Shown here: in pieces, positions 18,827 to 27,948 of the stretch
Position numbering within the stretch: the first letter of the stretch is position 1
Layout: each line of letters begins with the position of its first letter
Assembly (NCBI GenBank): GCA_964396375.1
Contig: CAYNEY010000019.1
Span: forward strand, 41,308-105,307
Reading direction: 5' to 3'
Source: FEN-1139 sp964396375
GTDB taxonomy: Bacteria; Myxococcota_A; Polyangia; Polyangiales; Polyangiaceae
Length of the DNA stretch: 64,000 nucleotides
The notes under the pieces: generated by a model
What the model saw: the letters and a program-made list of their open reading frames with translations, nothing else
Database searches by the model: none
What the model was told of the DNA's origin: nothing
Position numbers and translations under genes: made by a program

Positions 18827-20113
18827 ATGCGACCCTTGGAACTCAAATCCTTCGTTCGAACCGCGGCTGGGCTCGCGGCCCAACTGCTGGCAGGAACGGT
18901 GCTCATTTCCACCGCAGCGGCCCAGCCAGCCGCCCCCACCCCAGCGCCGGCCCCGTCCGGCTCCGTGCCCGTGGCGAGCAGTAACCTGGTAGCTCCGACC
19001 GCGCCGGCCCCTACCGCACCGGCCCCTACCGCACCGGCAAGCCAATCCGGGTCCGGCTCGGCCGCCATGGCGCCCCCTGCCACAGCTACGCCACCGGCTC
19101 CGAACAGCCCGACGGTTCAAGCCCCGCCCACCGCAGCAACCGCTCCGATCACAGCTCCACCTCCGCCCAAGCCTGTGGATGCAAAGACACGCGCAGCCGC
19201 CAAACGGGCCCGTGACAAGGGTGCAGCAGCCTTCAAGGCCAGCAAGTTCGAAGATTCTCGACTACACTATCTTGAGGCAGAATCGCTCGTGCCTGCCGTC
19301 GAGAACCAGTACTTCATCGCCACCAGTCTGGACAAGTTGGGGCGCTCGGTAGAGGCACTGGCGGCCTACCAGTCGCTCTTGGCGCATCCCGAGGTAGGCG
19401 CCATGGCTGCAGCGCAGCGCGATGAGGTGAAGGCGCGATTCAACGTCTTATCCGCCACGGTTCCCGGAGAGCTGGTGGTGACCGTGGTGCCCGCCGATGC
19501 TCGGCTCACGCTCGACGGTACCGACCAGCCGCTCACTGAAGGCCGCCTCAGTCTCACCAATCTCGCGCCCACCGAGCATGTTCTGGTGGTGACCCGGGAC
19601 GGCTACGAGCAACAAGAGCTCCAAATCAAGGTGGAAGCTGGCAAAGCGACCACCTCGACCGTCAATCTGGTCGAACTGCCACCTCCCCCGCCCCCCCCAC
19701 CTCCCCCGCCCCCTGTCGAGCCGGCGCCGCAGCCCCCACCCCCCCCACCTCCGCCGGAGCCCCGCAGTTTGGTTCCGGCTTACGTGACGCTGGGGATCGC
19801 CACCGTCGCAGCCGGAACCGGCACATACTTTGGGATCCGCGCGCTTTCGGCAAAGAGCGACTTCGAGGACCATCCGACCACCTCGAAGGCCGACGACGTG
19901 GAGAACAACGCCCTGATCGCTGACATGGCGTTCGGGGTTGCGATCACCTTGGGCGTCACCGGAATCGTCCTCCTCACCGCTCCCGACGAAGGCAACCCAA
20001 CGACAGCAACGGCAGCCAAGACGCGAACCATCGCGAGAACCGCCCCGAAGCTGGTGGTGGCGCCATTCGTGGCTCCCACAGTCGCCGGAGCTGGCGCGCT
20101 GCTCTCGTTCTGA
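18827..20113 (+). CDS. Exported PEGA-domain protein with TPR-like segment and polyproline tract
   Basis: 428 residues. A signal peptide of about 33 residues ends STAAAQ, followed by a long Pro/Ala-rich linker. Residues 120-205 look like TPR helices (GAAAFKASKFEDSRLHYLEAE, SLDKLGRSVEALAAYQSLL). A PEGA domain follows (PGELVVTVVPADARLTLDG, DGYEQQELQIKVEAG), typical of bacterial surface proteins. Residues 284-312 form a polyproline tract, then two hydrophobic segments near 317-336 and 366-385. The C-terminus ends GAGALLSF with a terminal Phe. Family members are abundant in Myxococcota with unknown roles, perhaps binding surface polysaccharide. Divergent from the giant TPR gene; a strong hairpin terminator follows. 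Confidence 0.82.
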   Translation: MRPLELKSFVRTAAGLAAQLLAGTVLISTAAAQPAAPTPAPAPSGSVPVASSNLVAPTAPAPTAPAPTAPASQSGSGSAAMAPPATATPPAPNSPTVQAPPTAATAPITAPPPPKPVDAKTRAAAKRARDKGAAAFKASKFEDSRLHYLEAESLVPAVENQYFIATSLDKLGRSVEALAAYQSLLAHPEVGAMAAAQRDEVKARFNVLSATVPGELVVTVVPADARLTLDGTDQPLTEGRLSLTNLAPTEHVLVVTRDGYEQQELQIKVEAGKATTSTVNLVELPPPPPPPPPPPPVEPAPQPPPPPPPPEPRSLVPAYVTLGIATVAAGTGTYFGIRALSAKSDFEDHPTTSKADDVENNALIADMAFGVAITLGVTGIVLLTAPDEGNPTTATAAKTRTIARTAPKLVVAPFVAPTVAGAGALLSF

Positions 20114-20128
20114 GGCGAGCTTCCAAAC

Positions 20129-20164
20129 CAGATGAGCCCGGTGGTTCAACACCGGGCTCATCTG
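20129..20164. terminator. Rho-independent-like hairpin between convergent genes
   Basis: A perfect 15-bp stem, cagatgagcccggtg at 20129-20143 with its complement at 20150-20164, encloses the 6-base loop gttcaa. It lies 15 bp after the PEGA gene and 75 bp from the convergent thrC end, so it could serve both. The T tract is short (cgtttc). Confidence 0.75.
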
Positions 20165-20239
20165 CGTTTCAGCCTCGAAACACCGCTGAAGGCGTGGTCG
20201 GACTGCGCGAGTAGGCATCCCCCCGAAGCGCTCGCGGGT

Positions 20240-21565
20240 CTAGACGAAGCGCTTCTTGATTGCGTCGACGACCTGCCCCAAATCGGCGTCCAGCATGACG
20301 GGAGGGTTAGCCAGTTGGCTCGCCACTCCTCCGATATTGCCCTCGTGGTAGTTGACCTTGAACTCCGTGAACTTCAACCCGGCAGCCGTAGAGACCACCA
20401 CCACCCGAGCGCTGGGGTCGATCACGCCTCTGTTCACCAGCTTAGTCATGCAAGCGAGCGCCACCGCGGTGTGCGGGCAGGTGTAGAGCCCGGTGGCGTC
20501 AGCGCGCGCAGCCGCTTCGCAGAGTTCCTGTTCGCTCGCCTGCTCGACCACGCCGTTCATCTCCCGGAGCGCGATCATGGCCCGGGGAGCGCTCACCGGA
20601 TTGCCGATCTGGATGGCACTCGCCAAGGTCGGTTTGGCCGTCACCGGCTGAATCTCGCTCTGCCCAGCCATGTAGGCGCGATACATGGGATTGGCGTTCT
20701 CGGCTTGCGCCACGGCGACACGAGGCAGCCGATCGATCAGCCCGAGCTCACGCAACATCTTGAACCCCGCGTAGAGCGCCGACACATTGCCAAGATTGCC
20801 GCTCGGCAGCACGATCCAATCGGGGACCTGCCAGTCAAACTGCTGCACAATCTCGATCCCCACCGTCTTCTGTCCCTCGATCCGCAGCGGATTCATCGAA
20901 TTGGCGAGATAGATCAGGCCAAGCTTGGCAAGATCCTGCACGATCGCCATACACCCATCAAAGTCGGTGTCGAGGCCGAGCACAAGTGCGCCGTGCGCGA
21001 TCGGCTGGACCAGCTGCGCTGTCGATATCTTGCCGCGTGGAAGAAGAACGACCACCGGCAAACCTGAGGCAGCTCCATACGCCGCGAGCGACGCGCTGGT
21101 GTCACCGGTGGAGGCACACGCGATGGCTCGAACCGGCGTTCCGGTACGCATCGCCCAGCGCACCACGCTGACCAGCACAGTCATGCCTAGATCCTTGAAG
21201 GAACCAGAGTGGCTATTGCCACAGTGTTTGACCCAAAGGTCCTTCATGCCCAGGGTCTTTCCGTAGCGCTCCGCCCAAAACAGGTTGGTCGCGCCCTCGT
21301 ACATGCTCACGACGCAGTCGTCGGGCATCTCGGGCATCACCCACTCCTTCTTGCCCCAGACACCAGAACCGAACGGCCAGACATGTCCACGGTATCGCTC
21401 CTCGAAGAGCCGCATCCAACCAACGGCGCTCCGATCTCGCAGAGCCTGCATGTCGTGGGCGACCTCAAGCAAACCGCCACACGTCGTGCAGCGATAGAGA
21501 GCGTCGGTCACCGGGTATTGACCGGGACAACCAGAGATACACTGAAACCAAGCTTTGTAGGCCAC
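20240..21565 (-). CDS. thrC: Threonine synthase (PLP-dependent)
   Basis: 441 residues from GTG at 21565 (VAYKAWFQC). The N-terminal segment has a rubredoxin-like zinc-finger pattern (FQCISGC, YRCTTCG) as in the longer bacterial threonine synthases. The PLP-binding Lys is in HSGSFKDLG near residue 123, the Ser/Thr-rich loop is CASTGDTSAS, and the phosphate-binding loop is LPSGNLGNVSA. The enzyme converts O-phosphohomoserine to threonine. Upstream in-frame sequence up to 21724 lacks conserved features and is rejected. No Shine-Dalgarno is clear. The gene is monocistronic and divergent from the CDP-alcohol phosphotransferase gene. Confidence 0.92.
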   Translation of the reverse strand: MAYKAWFQCISGCPGQYPVTDALYRCTTCGGLLEVAHDMQALRDRSAVGWMRLFEERYRGHVWPFGSGVWGKKEWVMPEMPDDCVVSMYEGATNLFWAERYGKTLGMKDLWVKHCGNSHSGSFKDLGMTVLVSVVRWAMRTGTPVRAIACASTGDTSASLAAYGAASGLPVVVLLPRGKISTAQLVQPIAHGALVLGLDTDFDGCMAIVQDLAKLGLIYLANSMNPLRIEGQKTVGIEIVQQFDWQVPDWIVLPSGNLGNVSALYAGFKMLRELGLIDRLPRVAVAQAENANPMYRAYMAGQSEIQPVTAKPTLASAIQIGNPVSAPRAMIALREMNGVVEQASEQELCEAAARADATGLYTCPHTAVALACMTKLVNRGVIDPSARVVVVSTAAGLKFTEFKVNYHEGNIGGVASQLANPPVMLDADLGQVVDAIKKRFV

Positions 21566-21765
21566 GGGCGGACTATAGCCCAGGGATGGAGCACAGGTGG
21601 CCTTTCGGGGTGCACGAATACGCCGTTTTTGGCCTTCGAGCCTATGCGAGCACAGCGACAAGTCTGAGGATGGCGCATTCCCCCGAGCGGCAGTTCGATA
21701 GGGCGAGCGGCCAACCACCATCAACCTGCCGTTGCAGGACTCTCTCGAGCTAGGCTGGGGCAGCC

Positions 21766-22869
21766 ATGGTTCTCCCGAAGTACCTTGTGTTCACCGACAC
21801 GGGCCACGACCCATCGCGGCGCGTGGCGGGTCTCAATCTCGCGTTGCGCCTCGCTCTCGAAGCTCAAAGAAATGGCTTCTCGGGCATCGTCGTTCCTCCG
21901 TCGGGGCCGGTCGCACGGGCACTGCTTGAGGACCGACGTCTCACGTTGCCACTGGTCGCACAGTTGCCCGCCGAGGCCGCGGGACTCGCAGTTTCCTGCT
22001 CAGCCGTAGTGCACCGTTTGGACTTTCGGATTTCCGCCGCGATGGAGTTGCCACCGGGAATCCAGAGTCCCCTCCACCCCGCGGCTGCCCCTGATGATCC
22101 GTACTATTTTGCGCCCCTCGAGGTGGTCGACGAACCCAGCCGCCGCCGCGCGGAGCGCGCACTGTTTCGGAGCCTGCGCAAGGGCGCGGATGGCTGGACC
22201 TCTCGGTACCTCAACCGTTATGTCTCCCTGTTCGTTTCTCGGTACCTGACTGGGATCCCGATCACTCCGAACCAACTCTCACTCCTTATCCTCGGTGTGG
22301 GTCTGGCTGGCGCGTTCATCGCCAGCATTGGAACGTACGCATCTCTTCTGCTTGGCGCCACCTTGTTTCAACTCCAGAGCATCCTCGATGGCTGTGACGG
22401 CGAGTTGAGTCGTGTGACCTTCCGCGGCTCATATCTCGGTGAGTGGCTGGATACCATCGGAGACGATCTCACGAACTACGCCTTCTTTCTGGGCGCCGGC
22501 GTGGGTCTGTCCGAAGCCACTTCCAACAACCTCTTTTTCGCGGCGGGGCTGGTCACTGCCTTGGCCGGAGGTCTAGGCAGCGCGATCGAATACGCATACC
22601 TGGTTCGGATCCGTTCCGGCGACTTGCTCAAATACCCACTATCGCAATCGACCACCGAGCGCCGTGGTCTCTTTGGCTTCATCGCTCCGCTTTTCAAGCG
22701 TGACAGCTTCGTCTTGATCACCTGGCTCTGTGCGCTGCTTGGCATCATTCACCTGGCACTTCTGGTATTCGCGATCGCTGCCGTCGGTCTGCTCGGCGCG
22801 GTCCTCAAGACGGAGTATCGCATGTGGCGCAACGGGACCCGTCCTCCGCCCATCTCCGCGAAACCATGA
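21766..22869 (+). CDS. CDP-alcohol phosphatidyltransferase family protein with extra N-terminal domain
   Basis: 367 residues. The CDP-alcohol phosphotransferase motif D-x2-D-G-x2-(A/S)-R-x8-G-x3-D-x3-D is complete near residue 206 (DGCDGELSR, then YLGEWLDTIGDD), within a multi-helix membrane domain. The first 125 or so residues are soluble and lack a complete nucleotidyltransferase motif. The order resembles the two-domain inositol-phosphate cytidylyltransferase/phosphotransferase proteins, where the N-terminal half makes the CDP-activated substrate; here that half looks degenerate. Product unknown: a phospholipid or a soluble phosphodiester is possible. The stop overlaps the start of the next gene as ATGA, coupling it to an outer-membrane protein. 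Confidence 0.82.
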   Translation: MVLPKYLVFTDTGHDPSRRVAGLNLALRLALEAQRNGFSGIVVPPSGPVARALLEDRRLTLPLVAQLPAEAAGLAVSCSAVVHRLDFRISAAMELPPGIQSPLHPAAAPDDPYYFAPLEVVDEPSRRRAERALFRSLRKGADGWTSRYLNRYVSLFVSRYLTGIPITPNQLSLLILGVGLAGAFIASIGTYASLLLGATLFQLQSILDGCDGELSRVTFRGSYLGEWLDTIGDDLTNYAFFLGAGVGLSEATSNNLFFAAGLVTALAGGLGSAIEYAYLVRIRSGDLLKYPLSQSTTERRGLFGFIAPLFKRDSFVLITWLCALLGIIHLALLVFAIAAVGLLGAVLKTEYRMWRNGTRPPPISAKP

Positions 22870-24449
22870 CATTGGCCTCGTCACGACTCAGCCAGACGCA
22901 GCGTTCGGGCTGTCTCCGGCCTCTCTTCGCCACAGTGGTGGCAGCTTTGCTTCTGACGCAAGGCCCAGAGCTTTGGCCCGCAGGCACACAGCTCGCGAAC
23001 GCACAGCTGGGTCAGAACGGTGCCCCGCTCACGACCAGCCGTTACGCGGTCGACATCAGTCAGGGCTCAGTCGTCACCAGCACTCGAGTCATCGGGATGG
23101 CCGGTGCCTACGTCGCGATCGCCGAGGGTGCGGAAGGCAACTTCGTGAACCCAGTAGCCCCGGCCGTACGTCAACCGTGGTCACTCTCCACCCTAGACTA
23201 CGACGTTGGTCTCGGTCTCACCTTCCCCAATACGCTGCAGCGCTCCGACTTCTTCAACTCCGGCTCCGATCGCACCAACCTCTCGACCAGCAACCCGAAG
23301 GAATTCGTGTTCTTCGATGCCGAGGGACAGCTACAATGGGGCTCCTACGGCATCGGCTCGGCGTTCTCCCTCCAGAGCTACGGGCTCCGACGCTATGTGG
23401 GTACGGTAAGCGATGCCTGGATCGACCAGCTGCGAGCCCAGTTCCTCGTTGGCTATCTTCACGCCGCACACGCGGCCTTCTCAGGTCAGCTCCTGTTCGG
23501 ATTCGGGGTGCGTCTGGTCGGACTCTCGGTGAGCAACAACAATCCGCGCCCAGACCAGAGTCGGACCTTGTTTGGGACCGGAGGCCTCGGATACCAGATC
23601 GGCATGCTATTGCGTCCGAATAGGGGCATGGTGCGGGTGGGCGCGGTGCTCCGGACAGCCGTCGACAGCCGAGCCACCCCTTCGAGTTCCGTCTTCACGG
23701 ACACCGCGAACAACCGGATCCTCGCCCCAGGAACCGCGGATGAGATGTACCTTCCGGACCGGGTGAGCCTGCCCTGGGACCTCAACCTCGGCTTGGCCGT
23801 GCAGTTCGGGGCACGTCGATTCAATCCCGAGTGGCTCAATCCCTCGGAACTCCTGGCTCCCACCCGCTCCGCCATCGCTCAACGACGAGCGGCGCGGTCG
23901 CGCGCAACTGCCCAACGCCTCGCAGTGGCACGGAACCGCGGCGAAGATGAATCTGCCCTACTCTTCGCCGCAGAAGCCGAAAACACTCGTCTCGAAGCGC
24001 TGGAGCGTGAGGAGCTGGCGCTGGAGGCTGCCCGAGTCAAAGGGCTACTGAAACAGCGCGCCGCGTACATGGAGCGCTTCTACCTTCTGGTATCCTCGTC
24101 GGTAGTGATCATGGGGCCAACTCCGGACGCGGTAGGCATCGAATCTTTCCTGCAACGGGTGGTGGATCGCTCGGGGGCGCGCACGGTCGTGTCTCCCAGG
24201 CTCGGCATGGAGTCCGAGGTGGTCCCGCACTGGCTCAAATTGCGACTCGGCTGCTACGGAGAGCCTACACGCTTCGCGAACTCTCGCGCTGCACCCCGCT
24301 TTCACGGCACCTTTGGCTTCGAGCAGAAACTGCTCAATTGGTCGGCATTCGGCCTCTACGACAAGGACAGTCCATGGCGGGTGCAGTCGGCCGTCGATCT
24401 CTCGGAGCGCTATACGGGTTTCAGCGCCAGCATCGGAATCTGGCACTGA
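22866..24449 (+). CDS. Predicted outer-membrane beta-barrel protein with coiled-coil insertion
   Basis: 527 residues from ATG at 22866 (ATGA overlap with the upstream gene). A signal region (LFATVVAALLLTQG) is followed by a FadL/OMPP1-like start, RVIGMAGAYVAIAEGAEGNFVNP, where the Gly-rich turn and the Asn-Pro are typical. Alternating strands such as GLTFPNTLQR, LFGFGVRLVGLSVSNNN and WDLNLGLAVQFGARRF follow. Residues 335-402 break the barrel with a charged Ala/Glu/Arg-rich helix (RRAARSRATAQRLAVARNRG), probably a periplasmic or surface coiled coil. Possible roles include transport of hydrophobic molecules. Pairing with a CDP-alcohol phosphotransferase suggests export or insertion of its product, which is inference. 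Confidence 0.75.
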   Translation: MTLASSRLSQTQRSGCLRPLFATVVAALLLTQGPELWPAGTQLANAQLGQNGAPLTTSRYAVDISQGSVVTSTRVIGMAGAYVAIAEGAEGNFVNPVAPAVRQPWSLSTLDYDVGLGLTFPNTLQRSDFFNSGSDRTNLSTSNPKEFVFFDAEGQLQWGSYGIGSAFSLQSYGLRRYVGTVSDAWIDQLRAQFLVGYLHAAHAAFSGQLLFGFGVRLVGLSVSNNNPRPDQSRTLFGTGGLGYQIGMLLRPNRGMVRVGAVLRTAVDSRATPSSSVFTDTANNRILAPGTADEMYLPDRVSLPWDLNLGLAVQFGARRFNPEWLNPSELLAPTRSAIAQRRAARSRATAQRLAVARNRGEDESALLFAAEAENTRLEALEREELALEAARVKGLLKQRAAYMERFYLLVSSSVVIMGPTPDAVGIESFLQRVVDRSGARTVVSPRLGMESEVVPHWLKLRLGCYGEPTRFANSRAAPRFHGTFGFEQKLLNWSAFGLYDKDSPWRVQSAVDLSERYTGFSASIGIWH

Positions 24450-24505
24450 GGCGTCGACGCTTCGCCACCTACACTCCCCTGGCAGAGCACCGCGATCAAT
24501 GCCAC

Positions 24506-24525
24506 GAGGCAGCCCATTCTGCCTC
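24506..24525. terminator. Weak hairpin between convergent genes
   Basis: gaggcag at 24506-24512 pairs with ctgcctc at 24519-24525 across the loop cccatt, between the outer-membrane protein stop and the L,D-transpeptidase stop. The stem is only 7 bp with no T run. Confidence 0.3.
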
Positions 24526-24528
24526 AAC

Positions 24529-26202
24529 TCACGGCCGTACGATCACCCGCGAGCTTTGACCGCCGGGCGCGACCACACCATGCCAGGCGCGTGGCACACC
24601 GGGGTTGGTGAAGTGGAAGAGAAATCGCGCGTCGATCGGCGAGAGGTTGACACAACCGTGAGAACGGGGGCTTCCGAAGCCGTCGTGCCAGTAGACACCG
24701 TGCAAGGCGAAGTCATCACTGAAGTACTGGACCCATGGGACCTCACGCATCTCGTAGGGATCTTCAGGATCGAGGCTGGCCATGGTCGCTGACACATGCT
24801 TCGACTGGATTACGAACTCACCCTGCCTGGTCGAAGAGCCCGACTCGCCCTCGCGCGGAACTCCAGTCGACACCAGCGTCACGTAGATTGGCCGATGTCC
24901 TTCATAGGCCACCAAGCTCTGCTCTCCGATCGAGACGTCGACCCAGGGCGTCGTGTCGTCAACCTTCGGCAAATTGGTGCGCTTGCTCACCACCCTCAGA
25001 TTGTCCGCCAAGAGCCACTCGCCTCGCTGCGTTTCCATGAGTCGGAGGGCGCCCACCTTCTGCTCGACTCCGGTGATACCCTCGGCCTCGCGATATCCCA
25101 GCGTCCGGATCAACCTCAGCGCTCCGTTGGTCTGGTCACGGGCATAGAGCCGTGTGTGGTGGTTCATGGCAAAAGCCACCGGAAGCGTGAGATTTTGGTC
25201 GAGGCTCTGGCCACGAAAGTCGCTCGGCGCAACGGCGTCGACCCACGCCGCGTCGACAAGCTCGAGGTCCGGGGTACTTAGGAACCATCGTCCCGAATTC
25301 TCAAAGCGCTCCACGACAGCGAAGCCACTCCGAGGCGGAGTATCCCTGATTTCGCTCTCATTGCGCGCACGAGGTAAGCCAAGAACGTCGTAGACTCCGC
25401 GCGAAAATAGGTCGGTGACCCCGACTCCCACCAGATCCTCGAGGCTACGTGCGAGCCGCGGGTTCGAGGTGGGGGCTCGATCGGGGAAACGAGCGAAGAG
25501 TGTCGGACCAGCCGTTTTGGCCCGCACGTAGCGGTAGGGAAGGACACGATCACGGTCGGCCTGTGCCACCGGAACAGCGCGCAAGGGATGAGCCGCATCC
25601 GTGGTTGCGCTCCGTCCGTTGTTGCACAGATAGCCTTCGGGAAAGACCCGAAACCATCCGCCCCGGCAGTCACCCATGGCCGCCGGCACTGGCTCCCGGC
25701 GAACCACAGCCCCAAAGCGAAGATAACCGATGTGGCCACTTCCTGGCCGCGGCTCCCGTGCGATCCAGGTCTTCTGAGCGATCGCCCAGATGGTTGGGGA
25801 TCCCCCTAGCATCCCAGCGCTAGGGCTGGCGCCGGCTTCCCGTGTTCGCCCATCCACGCCTCTTGCCTCAATCTCCGGCTCCTCCTCTACTGTTCGGTCG
25901 GCCACGGGCTCAAGCCCGTGGCCGTTGACAGGGCGGAGCTGAATCTCAGGGGACTCTGAAACCGGTGCCAAGCCCCCGAATACGTCGAGGCTGTCGTCGG
26001 GCAACCATTCTTGTGTGAGTGGGCCCGCCTGGGAGGGCTCGATGACGAGGGGAGGATGGGCCGGCTCCACATGCGGCGCTGCCGAAGAGAGGGGAAACTC
26101 GACAGAGCGGGATGGGACGAAAAGCAGGGTCACTACTATGAGGACAGGCAGACACCGACCGAGCCAGCCTCCACGCGAGTCTCGGGAATAGCCAAGAGAC
26201 AC
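24529..26202 (-). CDS. L,D-transpeptidase (YkuD domain)
   Basis: 557 residues from GTG at 26202. An N-terminal hydrophobic segment (LPVLIVVTLLFVP) acts as signal or anchor, followed by about 100 disordered residues. The middle has SH3-like strands. The YkuD domain occupies the last 130 residues or so and has the catalytic motif HGVYWHDGFGSPRSHGCVNL near 500-520, with nucleophile Cys about residue 517. Enzymes of this family make 3-3 peptidoglycan cross-links or attach proteins to peptidoglycan in the periplasm. The two envelope lipoproteins upstream on the same strand (AgmX-like and OmpA-like) are separated by 256 bp and may be a different transcript. Confidence 0.88.
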   Translation of the reverse strand: MSLGYSRDSRGGWLGRCLPVLIVVTLLFVPSRSVEFPLSSAAPHVEPAHPPLVIEPSQAGPLTQEWLPDDSLDVFGGLAPVSESPEIQLRPVNGHGLEPVADRTVEEEPEIEARGVDGRTREAGASPSAGMLGGSPTIWAIAQKTWIAREPRPGSGHIGYLRFGAVVRREPVPAAMGDCRGGWFRVFPEGYLCNNGRSATTDAAHPLRAVPVAQADRDRVLPYRYVRAKTAGPTLFARFPDRAPTSNPRLARSLEDLVGVGVTDLFSRGVYDVLGLPRARNESEIRDTPPRSGFAVVERFENSGRWFLSTPDLELVDAAWVDAVAPSDFRGQSLDQNLTLPVAFAMNHHTRLYARDQTNGALRLIRTLGYREAEGITGVEQKVGALRLMETQRGEWLLADNLRVVSKRTNLPKVDDTTPWVDVSIGEQSLVAYEGHRPIYVTLVSTGVPREGESGSSTRQGEFVIQSKHVSATMASLDPEDPYEMREVPWVQYFSDDFALHGVYWHDGFGSPRSHGCVNLSPIDARFLFHFTNPGVPRAWHGVVAPGGQSSRVIVRP

Positions 26203-26458
26203 CTCTTCCGCGTATCAGAATCCCCTCACCCCAAGCCAATTTCCTGCAAGAAACGGGATGGTAGGGACAGCTCCCGAACCAATGCCCTACTTTCTTCAAT
26301 GCACCGGAGCTGACCTCTAGCGTCACCTTCACCGTCAGGCACCGACGCGGCATCAATGGTCGCCACAAAACACCAACCCCCCGCCGACTCGAAAGGAGCC
26401 AACGGAGGGCGATGGCGGAGCACCTGCAAGCATACCGCCCGCAGACGCTTCGACTGGC

Positions 26459-26866
26459 TTACTGTGCAGCGGCTGGAGCCGCGGCCGGGGTAGCACCAAC
26501 CTGGAAATCCCAGGTGAAAGTTGCCTTGCCTTCTGCCTGATCAGCGGGTTGCAGCTTCAGTCCCTGCAGCGAACTGACCACACAACCCGACAATGCTTCC
26601 GGAGCCGTCGTGCGGGCAGGATCCACGGCCAACTCTTCCAGGTTTCCGGTTTCCACCCGGACCGTAAAGGTGACGGTCACTTGACCCGCCGCCGTCGGAT
26701 TGCTCTTCAGCGTCTCGTCGTAGCACTTCTTGATGTCTGCGCTCCGCGTCTCGAGCACGGCCTGGGTGTCCTTGGCATAGGTGTTCGCGTCGCGTGCCGC
26801 GAACGAACAACCCGCAAGGATGGCCGCGAGCGAGACCAGAACGAGCGAAATCGAAGATTTCTTCAT
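26459..26866 (-). CDS. AgmX/PglI C-terminal-domain-like lipoprotein
   Basis: 135 residues from ATG at 26866, chosen because GGAG stands at ideal spacing (AAGGAGATAACACC before ATG). Signal MKKSSISLVLVSLAAILAGC with a perfect lipobox. The mature part has the pattern IKKCYDETLKSNP, GQVTVTFTVR and LSGCVVSSLQG, with two Cys in the positions seen in the AgmX/PglI C-terminal domain of Myxococcota. This domain is found in gliding-motility and other envelope proteins; its function is unclear. It ends in an Ala/Pro tail. It follows the OmpA-like lipoprotein by 32 bp, so the two are probably one operon. Confidence 0.78.
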   Translation of the reverse strand: MKKSSISLVLVSLAAILAGCSFAARDANTYAKDTQAVLETRSADIKKCYDETLKSNPTAAGQVTVTFTVRVETGNLEELAVDPARTTAPEALSGCVVSSLQGLKLQPADQAEGKATFTWDFQVGATPAAAPAAAQ

Positions 26867-26898
26867 GGTGTTATCTCCTTCGAATCGAGGCCTGGGGC

Positions 26899-27711
26899 TC
26901 ACTTCGCCGCCGGGGTGGCAGACGTTGCGGGCTTGGGTGTGGCCGCCTTCGGGGCAGCGGCGGGTTTCTGAGCGGTGGTCGACGCCTTGGCGGACGCATC
27001 CGCTGCAGCCTTGGCGGCCTTCGCAGCACCTGCGCCCTTGGCCGCCGAAGCAGCATCAGCCTCAGGAGCCTTGATGGTGCTCTTGCTCTCCTCGAGAACC
27101 TTTTCCTTGCCGGTGGCCGGATCGATCTCGACCTTCTTCTTCGTCACGTCCTGCTCAATCACGTTGAACTCGACGCGGCGATTCTTCTCCTTGCCCTCTT
27201 CGGTCGCGTTGTCGGCGATCGGCTTGGTCTCGCCGAAGCCCTTCGCAACCAGCTTCTCAGCCGCAATACCCTTGTCAAGCAGGTACTTACGGACTGACTT
27301 GGCCCGGTCGTCGCTCAACTTCATGTTGTAAGCGTCGTCGCCGTCCGAACTCGCGTGACCCTCGATCTGGATCTTCTTGATGTGGCCATTCTGCTTGATC
27401 ACGCCGGCGATCTCGTCGAGCAGTCCGAAGGACTCACTCTTGATCGTCGCCTTGGCGTACTCGAACTGAATCTTCTCGCGAATGACGATCGCGTTGTCCT
27501 TCAGCTCGACCCGGGGCGGCGGCTTGGGAGCCTCTGCCTTGACGGGTTCTGGTGGTGGTGGCGGCGGTGGTAGCTCGCCGACTACTGAAAGGGCACTGTT
27601 GCCCTGGAACTGGATCTGGCCTCCGCAACCGGCGAGGCCGAGTGCGACCCCCAGCACGGTAGTTCCGCAGAGGACCAAACCCTTCATGGTTGGCTTCTTC
27701 GGTGTCTGCAT
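26899..27711 (-). CDS. OmpA-family peptidoglycan-associated lipoprotein
   Basis: 270 residues from ATG at 27711, preceded by AGGGAG. Signal ends ALGLAGCGG with a lipobox. A Pro-rich linker (ELPPPPPPPEPVKAEAPKPP is part) leads to an OmpA_C domain from about residue 75: KIQFEYAKATI, IQIEGHASSDGDD, NMKLSDDRAKSVRKYL and EKNRRVEFNV, including the Asp and Arg that bind diaminopimelate. Such Pal-like proteins tie the outer membrane to peptidoglycan. Unusually, a Lys/Ala-rich tail of about 80 residues follows the domain, reminiscent of histone-like low-complexity tails. A palindrome lies between possible promoter boxes upstream. Confidence 0.88.
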   Translation of the reverse strand: MQTPKKPTMKGLVLCGTTVLGVALGLAGCGGQIQFQGNSALSVVGELPPPPPPPEPVKAEAPKPPPRVELKDNAIVIREKIQFEYAKATIKSESFGLLDEIAGVIKQNGHIKKIQIEGHASSDGDDAYNMKLSDDRAKSVRKYLLDKGIAAEKLVAKGFGETKPIADNATEEGKEKNRRVEFNVIEQDVTKKKVEIDPATGKEKVLEESKSTIKAPEADAASAAKGAGAAKAAKAAADASAKASTTAQKPAAAPKAATPKPATSATPAAK

Positions 27712-27764
27712 CTTGGACTCCCTGGCGCCATGCGCCCGACGGGCCTGATTCCCCGTGGCGCACA

Positions 27765-27793
27765 CGTAAACCCTGTCGCAGGGTTCCCGTCAA
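27765..27793 (-). promoter_or_regulatory. Possible promoter with palindromic operator upstream of the OmpA-like lipoprotein
   Basis: On the minus strand TTGACG (27793-27788) is followed after 17 bases by TTTACG (27770-27765). The spacer holds the palindrome AACCCTGCGACAGGGTT (27785-27769): 6-bp arms around a 5-base centre. The -10 is weak. A dimeric regulator could bind between the boxes. Confidence 0.4.
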
Positions 27794-27948
27794 GCACATA
27801 CAGCTACCAACCCCACACTTTTCCTCAGAAAGGCCAGGAGGCCGCAGAGCCATGTGGCCGATTACCCCCAGATTACGGTCAGTTTGCGCCAGAGGTTGGC
27901 ACTGCATCACTGCAGCTGTAACGGACGACTCTGACCTCGGCCAATGGC

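Noticed and set aside
18619..19083. 155-residue N-terminal extension of the TPR protein
   Set aside because: It lies opposite the PEGA gene, is Gly/Ala-rich from the antisense of the Pro/Ala linker, and has no conserved features.
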